Assembly (NCBI RefSeq): GCF_938018035.1 | Contig: NZ_CALIJF010000409.1 | Span: 1 to 10,086, forward strand | Reading direction: 5' to 3' | Length of the DNA stretch: 10,086 nt | Source: an uncultured Campylobacter sp. | Lineage (GTDB): Bacteria > Campylobacterota > Campylobacteria > Campylobacterales > Campylobacteraceae | Shown: positions 6,583-10,086 of the stretch, piece after piece | Layout: each line of letters begins with the position of its first letter | How positions within the stretch are numbered: the stretch's first letter is position 1 | Program-made: the position numbers and the translations under genes | Notes under the pieces: generated by a model | Seen by the model: the letters and a program-made list of their open reading frames with translations, nothing else | Told to the model about the DNA's origin: nothing | The model's database searches: none

Positions 6583-7011
6583 TTGAATATTATGCAAAAC
6601 GCAAATGATATCAGCACTAAACTGGCAAAGACGTTATTTATATTTTTGCTTTCAATTTCTATACCATTTCTACTAATTTATTTTTATGAAAATTTATATT
6701 ATGCAACAGGTATTTATGAAATCCAAATATTCGGTAGATTTGGCCTTGAATTTTTTATATTTGAGAATATAATATTCCCTTTAGTATTTTGTATTATGGC
6801 AATCTATGGTGTTTGGAAGAACAAAAGAATAAATTTTTATATCCTCTTATTTGCTTTAACTTTAGTTTATAATTTTTTTATAACATTTACATTTGGTATA
6901 AAAAATCCTTCTTCTATTGAGGAGTATATTTTAATAAAGAGGTATTTTTTGATACTATTTGGTTCAATAATACTCTCGTATATCACTATTTTGATAAAGG
7001 ATAAAATATGA
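6583..7011 (+). CDS. Small four-helix membrane protein; candidate immunity protein (142 aa)
   Basis: The start is TTG at 6583 (AGGAG at 6573-6577); ATG at 6592 is the alternative, removing three residues. Four hydrophobic helices lie at about 14-35, 53-77, 82-104 and 118-138, so it is an inner-membrane protein with only short loops. I recognise no family. Its TGA overlaps the ATG of the RTX toxin gene (ATGA at 7008-7011), which implies coupled translation and a shared job. Very AT-rich: only 11 of 60 bases at 6841-6900 are G or C, matching the toxin N-terminus but not its later part. The best guess is an immunity protein guarding the producer against the neighbouring toxin domain. Alternatives are a membrane accessory for toxin export or a target-cell entry factor. 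The function is inference; the gene itself is secure. Confidence 0.85.
   Translation: MNIMQNANDISTKLAKTLFIFLLSISIPFLLIYFYENLYYATGIYEIQIFGRFGLEFFIFENIIFPLVFCIMAIYGVWKNKRINFYILLFALTLVYNFFITFTFGIKNPSSIEEYILIKRYFLILFGSIILSYITILIKDKI
6996..7001 (+). promoter_or_regulatory. Ribosome binding site of the RTX toxin gene
   Basis: AAAGGA lies inside the end of the membrane-protein gene, six bases before ATG at 7008. It supports that start and coupled translation. Confidence 0.65.
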
Positions 7012-10000
7012 ATTCTAATTTTAACGGTCCTATCCCAAATGGCGTTTCTGTGGAAAGAAATTTGGCACTAGGTTGGATGCTCTCTTTATCTCCGCTTTCA
7101 AAGCATATTCAAAATGATTTATCATATAAAGTTTTCATTCTTGGTATATTCTATAAGCTAGAAAAAACTGGTGGCATAATGGACTATAAAAGAGGCGGTG
7201 CGGAATACGAAAATTTCGGAAATTATAATTATGGCGCAATGGCACGTGTTATGGGAATAAGTAAAGAGCTAACACTGGCTGCAGCTGGCGCATGGCATGC
7301 TAGAAATGTTTTAAGAGACTCTGTGGAAAAACCTGGATCTTACGATAAATTAAAAGATTGGGAAAAAGAAAGGTATGGAAAGTATTTGGAAGAAGCAAAG
7401 AATATGAAAGCTATTTCTGAAAAGACTGGAGAAAATTTTGCCGATATGCTGACTAAATATTTTTTAAAAGAGAGTATTAGAATTGGAGATGAAACTGGAG
7501 ATTATGGTTATTTGGATGATCCAAAAGATCAAAAATATATAAAAGATGGATACGAATATGCAAAAAGTAATGGTTATGAAAACTGGGCTCTTGATAAGCC
7601 AATTGGCTTTGATGATATATCTGAAATTATCGATATTGTTGATACTATTAGTTCAAAAATAGATAATATTCTAGATTCTGTCTCCTACTTTTTAAATCCA
7701 TTTGATCCAAATTTTCCACATGTATTACAAGATGCTAAGAATTTCTACAGTCAATTATTCAGCTCTATTTTTAACTTCTCCATCTACGACCCTCTCGCCC
7801 TTGATCTTAACGGTGATGGCAAGATCGGCATCAATCCTGTATCCATAACAGCTTCGGATAAAAAATCAGGCTCGAATAATAATGAAAGCGGCGGAGCCTA
7901 CTTCGATCACAACGGCGATGGGGTATCTCACAGATCATCTTGGATAAGCAAAGAGGATGGAATTTTAGCCTACGATCGTAACGGCAACGGCAAGATAGAT
8001 GACGGCGGCGAGCTATTTGGAAATTTCACGCAGATAAAAGATAAAGAGGGCAATCAAAGACTAGCCAAGGACGGTTACGAAGCTTTAAAGGAATTTGATA
8101 GCAATAACGACGGGCTCATAGATAATAAAGACGATAAATTTAAAGATCTTAAAATTTGGCAGGATGCAAACTCTAACGGGATCTCAGATGAAGGCGAGCT
8201 AAAGAGCTTAGATGAGCTAGGCATAGCGAGCCTAAGCCTAAACCACAACGAGGTAAACGAAGATCTGGGAGGCGGCAACACCCTAAGCCTAAAAGGAAGC
8301 TACATTAAAAAAGACGGCACCGCTCATAGTATGGGCGATCTAAATTTCAACGTAGATACGATAAACTCTAAATTTAAAGATGAAACGCCGTTAAGCTCCG
8401 AAGATATGGCTAGAGCAAATATCAAAGGCTTTGGATTACTAAGAGATCTAAGATCGGCCGCTGCTTTAAATAAAGAGCTAGCTGCCGCACTAGATAGCTA
8501 CTCTCGCTTAAATACCAAAGAGGAGCAGCTCAAGGCTCTACCTAATCTTATAAATGCCTGGAGCGAGACTGCTGCAAGAAGCGGAAATTCTAATGCCGCG
8601 GGCTACGAAGTAAGCCTAAAAGGGGTGAAGCTTCCAAGCAATGTAAATTTAGGCGCAGGATCAAACATCAATGTAGATGCAGACGGTAACGTGATAAACT
8701 CCGGTAATCCAAACGCCAGAAGACTAAGCCTTACTCCGTCTCAATACAGAGCGCTTCTAGATAGTTCTAAATCCGTAGATGAGAGCTTGCTAAAGGAGTT
8801 TGAGAGTATAAAATATAAGATCAAAGTAATCGATGCTTTCACCGGCTCAAAGACTGCGGAGCTCTATTATATAAGCAATGACGATATAAAAGCTATCATC
8901 AAAAACACGAACGAAACTTATGAGAAAATTTTAAACTACTCCTATGCATCGCTACTAGCTCAAACGAGACTAAAAAGCTATGCGGATCTGATAAGTCTGG
9001 ATATGATCTCCGTGCTTAACGATACGGCTGCGGGCGGCGCCTCGGCGGGCGGTAATTCAAAATCCGATACCGCAAGCGGCGGCGCAAATACATCTGCTAA
9101 GCCGAAGTATGATTTCAGACTAAATTTCACCAAAGTAATCGATAAATTTAAAGAGATAAACCTAGGCGACCCGAAGAAGGCTTTCGTGGACTTGGCGGAG
9201 TTTGCTACCTTGTTTCAGAGCAAAAAGGAGTTCGCCGCAGGACTTAGCCTACTTGCAGAGTTCGCATACGGAGCGAATAAACGAGGGGTGCTCGGCGAAT
9301 ATGTAGCCGCCATAGGCCAAGAGACGCAAAATAAGCTAGACATAGCGACAATAACCTCTAATTCCAGCGGCACCAATGCAAATGATATGATGGTAGGGTC
9401 TACCGGCAACGATAATATCAGCGCAGGCAACGGCAACGACATCCTTTATGGCGGCGAAGGTGATGACACTCTTTATGGAGAGAACGACAACGATATCTTA
9501 GAAGGCGGAGCCGGTAATGATCGTCTAGAGGGCGGAGCGGATGACGATACCTATGTATTCGGTAGAGGCGACGGAGCGGATACCATCTATGATTATAGTG
9601 GCAACGATACGATTAAATTTAAAGAGGGGATTAGCCTAAAAGATCTAATTGTAAAAAGAGCTCAAGATATACAGCATCTTGAAATTTCCATTAAAGGAAC
9701 CGAAGATAAGATTACTATAAATAATGCCTACAATTGGAATGGAAGCTACTATAATAACGGCATGATAGAGAATTTCGAATTTGCAGACGGAACGAAACTA
9801 TCGCTTAGCGAACTAGAAAAACAAACTATGTTTAAAGGAACCGATGCCAACGATTCTATCTACGGAGCAAATGCTAGCGATGAAATTCATGGGCAAGCCG
9901 GAGACGATACGATATTCGCCAATAATGGAGACGATATCCTTTATGGCGATGCCGGTAATGACACCCTTTACGGTCAAGACGGTAACGACACCCTATATGG

Positions 10001-10086
10001 TGGCGAAGGCAACGATACCTTGGCCGGATATAACGGCAACGACATCCTTTATGGCGGCGAAGGTGATGACACTCTTTATGGAGAGA
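7008..10086 (+). CDS. RTX polymorphic toxin: Ntox44-like domain + FrpC-type self-processing module + RTX repeats (5' 1026 codons)
   Basis: The frame is open from ATG 7008 to the window edge; the C-terminus and its expected type I secretion signal lie outside. No Sec signal. Domains: residues about 40-195 resemble polymorphic toxin type 44 (GGIMDYKRGG at 55-64, YENFGNYNYGAMARVMGIS at 67-85, AAAGAW at 91-96, GDYGYLDDPKDQKYI at 164-178). About 200-260 is a helical linker. Residues 262 to about 440 form an FrpC-like self-processing module beginning DPLALDLNGDG at 261-271, with EF-hand-like loops near 266, 300, 323, 364 and 386. About 470-780 is a helical region as in FrpC relatives, with a Gly/Ser-rich linker at 676-700. 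RTX nonapeptides occur at about 792-846 and 944-1026, with a haemolysin-related linking segment between. Known for FrpC: calcium triggers cleavage of the Asp-Pro bond and the new Asp can cross-link to a lysine. Inferred: secretion by type I machinery, then release of the N-terminal toxin. Composition changes near codon 261. The enzymatic activity of the toxin domain is not asserted. Confidence 0.88.
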   Translation, partial: MNSNFNGPIPNGVSVERNLALGWMLSLSPLSKHIQNDLSYKVFILGIFYKLEKTGGIMDYKRGGAEYENFGNYNYGAMARVMGISKELTLAAAGAWHARNVLRDSVEKPGSYDKLKDWEKERYGKYLEEAKNMKAISEKTGENFADMLTKYFLKESIRIGDETGDYGYLDDPKDQKYIKDGYEYAKSNGYENWALDKPIGFDDISEIIDIVDTISSKIDNILDSVSYFLNPFDPNFPHVLQDAKNFYSQLFSSIFNFSIYDPLALDLNGDGKIGINPVSITASDKKSGSNNNESGGAYFDHNGDGVSHRSSWISKEDGILAYDRNGNGKIDDGGELFGNFTQIKDKEGNQRLAKDGYEALKEFDSNNDGLIDNKDDKFKDLKIWQDANSNGISDEGELKSLDELGIASLSLNHNEVNEDLGGGNTLSLKGSYIKKDGTAHSMGDLNFNVDTINSKFKDETPLSSEDMARANIKGFGLLRDLRSAAALNKELAAALDSYSRLNTKEEQLKALPNLINAWSETAARSGNSNAAGYEVSLKGVKLPSNVNLGAGSNINVDADGNVINSGNPNARRLSLTPSQYRALLDSSKSVDESLLKEFESIKYKIKVIDAFTGSKTAELYYISNDDIKAIIKNTNETYEKILNYSYASLLAQTRLKSYADLISLDMISVLNDTAAGGASAGGNSKSDTASGGANTSAKPKYDFRLNFTKVIDKFKEINLGDPKKAFVDLAEFATLFQSKKEFAAGLSLLAEFAYGANKRGVLGEYVAAIGQETQNKLDIATITSNSSGTNANDMMVGSTGNDNISAGNGNDILYGGEGDDTLYGENDNDILEGGAGNDRLEGGADDDTYVFGRGDGADTIYDYSGNDTIKFKEGISLKDLIVKRAQDIQHLEISIKGTEDKITINNAYNWNGSYYNNGMIENFEFADGTKLSLSELEKQTMFKGTDANDSIYGANASDEIHGQAGDDTIFANNGDDILYGDAGNDTLYGQDGNDTLYGGEGNDTLAGYNGNDILYGGEGDDTLYGE
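7125..7592 (+). other. Polymorphic toxin type 44-like domain (residues 40-195)
   Basis: The pattern (G-G-x-x-DYK, then Y-E-x-F-G-N-[YF]-N-Y-G-A, then a short helix with AAAGAW, and finally YLDDPKDQKYIKDGYEYAK) follows the order of conserved blocks I recall for Ntox44, usually at the C-terminus of Rhs and similar toxins. Here it is N-terminal and contains an extra acidic/basic helical insert (about 105-158) between the blocks. Assignment is from memory of the family; a profile search would settle it. Confidence 0.75.
7788..7793 (+). other. Predicted autocatalytic Asp261-Pro262 cleavage site
   Basis: GAC CCT encode Asp-Pro at the start of DPLALDLNGDG, the position and context at which FrpC of Neisseria is cut between Asp and Pro. 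Other Asp-Pro pairs in the protein (171-172, 233-234, 721-722) lack the LALDLNGDG context. Confidence 0.75.
9381..10086 (+). repeat. RTX nonapeptide blocks with a 201-codon higher-order period
   Basis: Block 1 (9381-9545) and block 2 (9837 to the edge) are runs of GGxGxDxLx-type nonapeptides, for example LYGGEGDDT and LYGDAGNDT. They bind calcium in a beta-roll outside the cell. Between them, 9546-9836 encodes the linking segment (FGRGDGADTIYDYSGNDTIK ... FEFADGTKLS). A 55-base stretch at 9429-9483 recurs exactly at 10032-10086, 603 bases later, up to the last base of the window; the true repeat may be longer. Confidence 0.9.

Noticed and set aside
8075..9442. Short minus-strand frames within the RTX gene
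   Set aside because: They are antisense shadows; the plus-strand frame is continuous with clear domains.
1..10086. tRNA, rRNA or transposase genes
   Set aside because: I found no cloverleaf, rRNA-like stretch, or transposase motif on either strand.

Overview
The window looks like an accessory region of a Campylobacter or close relative (Campylobacterota). Support comes from AT-rich spacers full of AAATTTTAAAATTT-type palindromes, frequent TTG starts preceded by AGGAG, and a penicillin-binding protein 2 fragment with a Campylobacter-like C-terminus. That fragment is locally very GC-rich (41 of 60 bases at 6061-6120), which fits a higher-GC non-jejuni species better than C. jejuni. The species call is inference.

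Layout. (1) 1-1543, minus strand: a two-gene unit. A 322-residue membrane-anchored, cysteine-containing protein is followed with no spacer by a gene that runs off the left edge. (2) About 1600-3870: roughly 2.3 kb with no credible gene. From about 1800 to 3310 the plus strand is A-rich and T-poor, with short direct repeats and hairpins. A 14-bp-stem inverted repeat at 3333-3368 lies close to where the skew reverses to T-rich. (3) 3876-5582, plus: a TolC-type outer-membrane efflux protein with an unusually long, repeat-containing N-terminal extension. (4) 5739-6215, plus: an orphan 3' fragment of mrdA (PBP2), lacking the catalytic serine. (5) 6216-6582: a non-coding spacer crowded with AT palindromes. 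(6) 6583 to the right edge, plus: a 142-residue four-helix membrane protein whose stop overlaps (ATGA) the start of a very large RTX protein.

The large protein is the main object. Its N-terminus (about residues 40-195) resembles polymorphic toxin type 44 (Ntox44). Next comes an FrpC-like self-processing module starting at Asp261-Pro262 with five EF-hand-like calcium loops. After that come the helical region typical of FrpC relatives and blocks of RTX nonapeptides. No Sec signal is visible, as expected for a type I secretion substrate, and the TolC-like gene is a plausible outer-membrane partner. No ABC transporter, membrane-fusion protein or RTX acyltransferase gene is in view.

The proposed system is a type-I-secreted polymorphic toxin in which a swappable 5' cassette (membrane-protein gene plus toxin N-terminus, very AT-rich) is joined at the Asp-Pro cleavage site to a conserved, higher-GC processing and RTX chassis. 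The four-helix protein is the natural candidate for immunity. The left-hand minus-strand pair has the same gene grammar and may be a second cassette of this type. The domain assignments rest on family recall and visible motifs. The cassette and immunity claims are inference.
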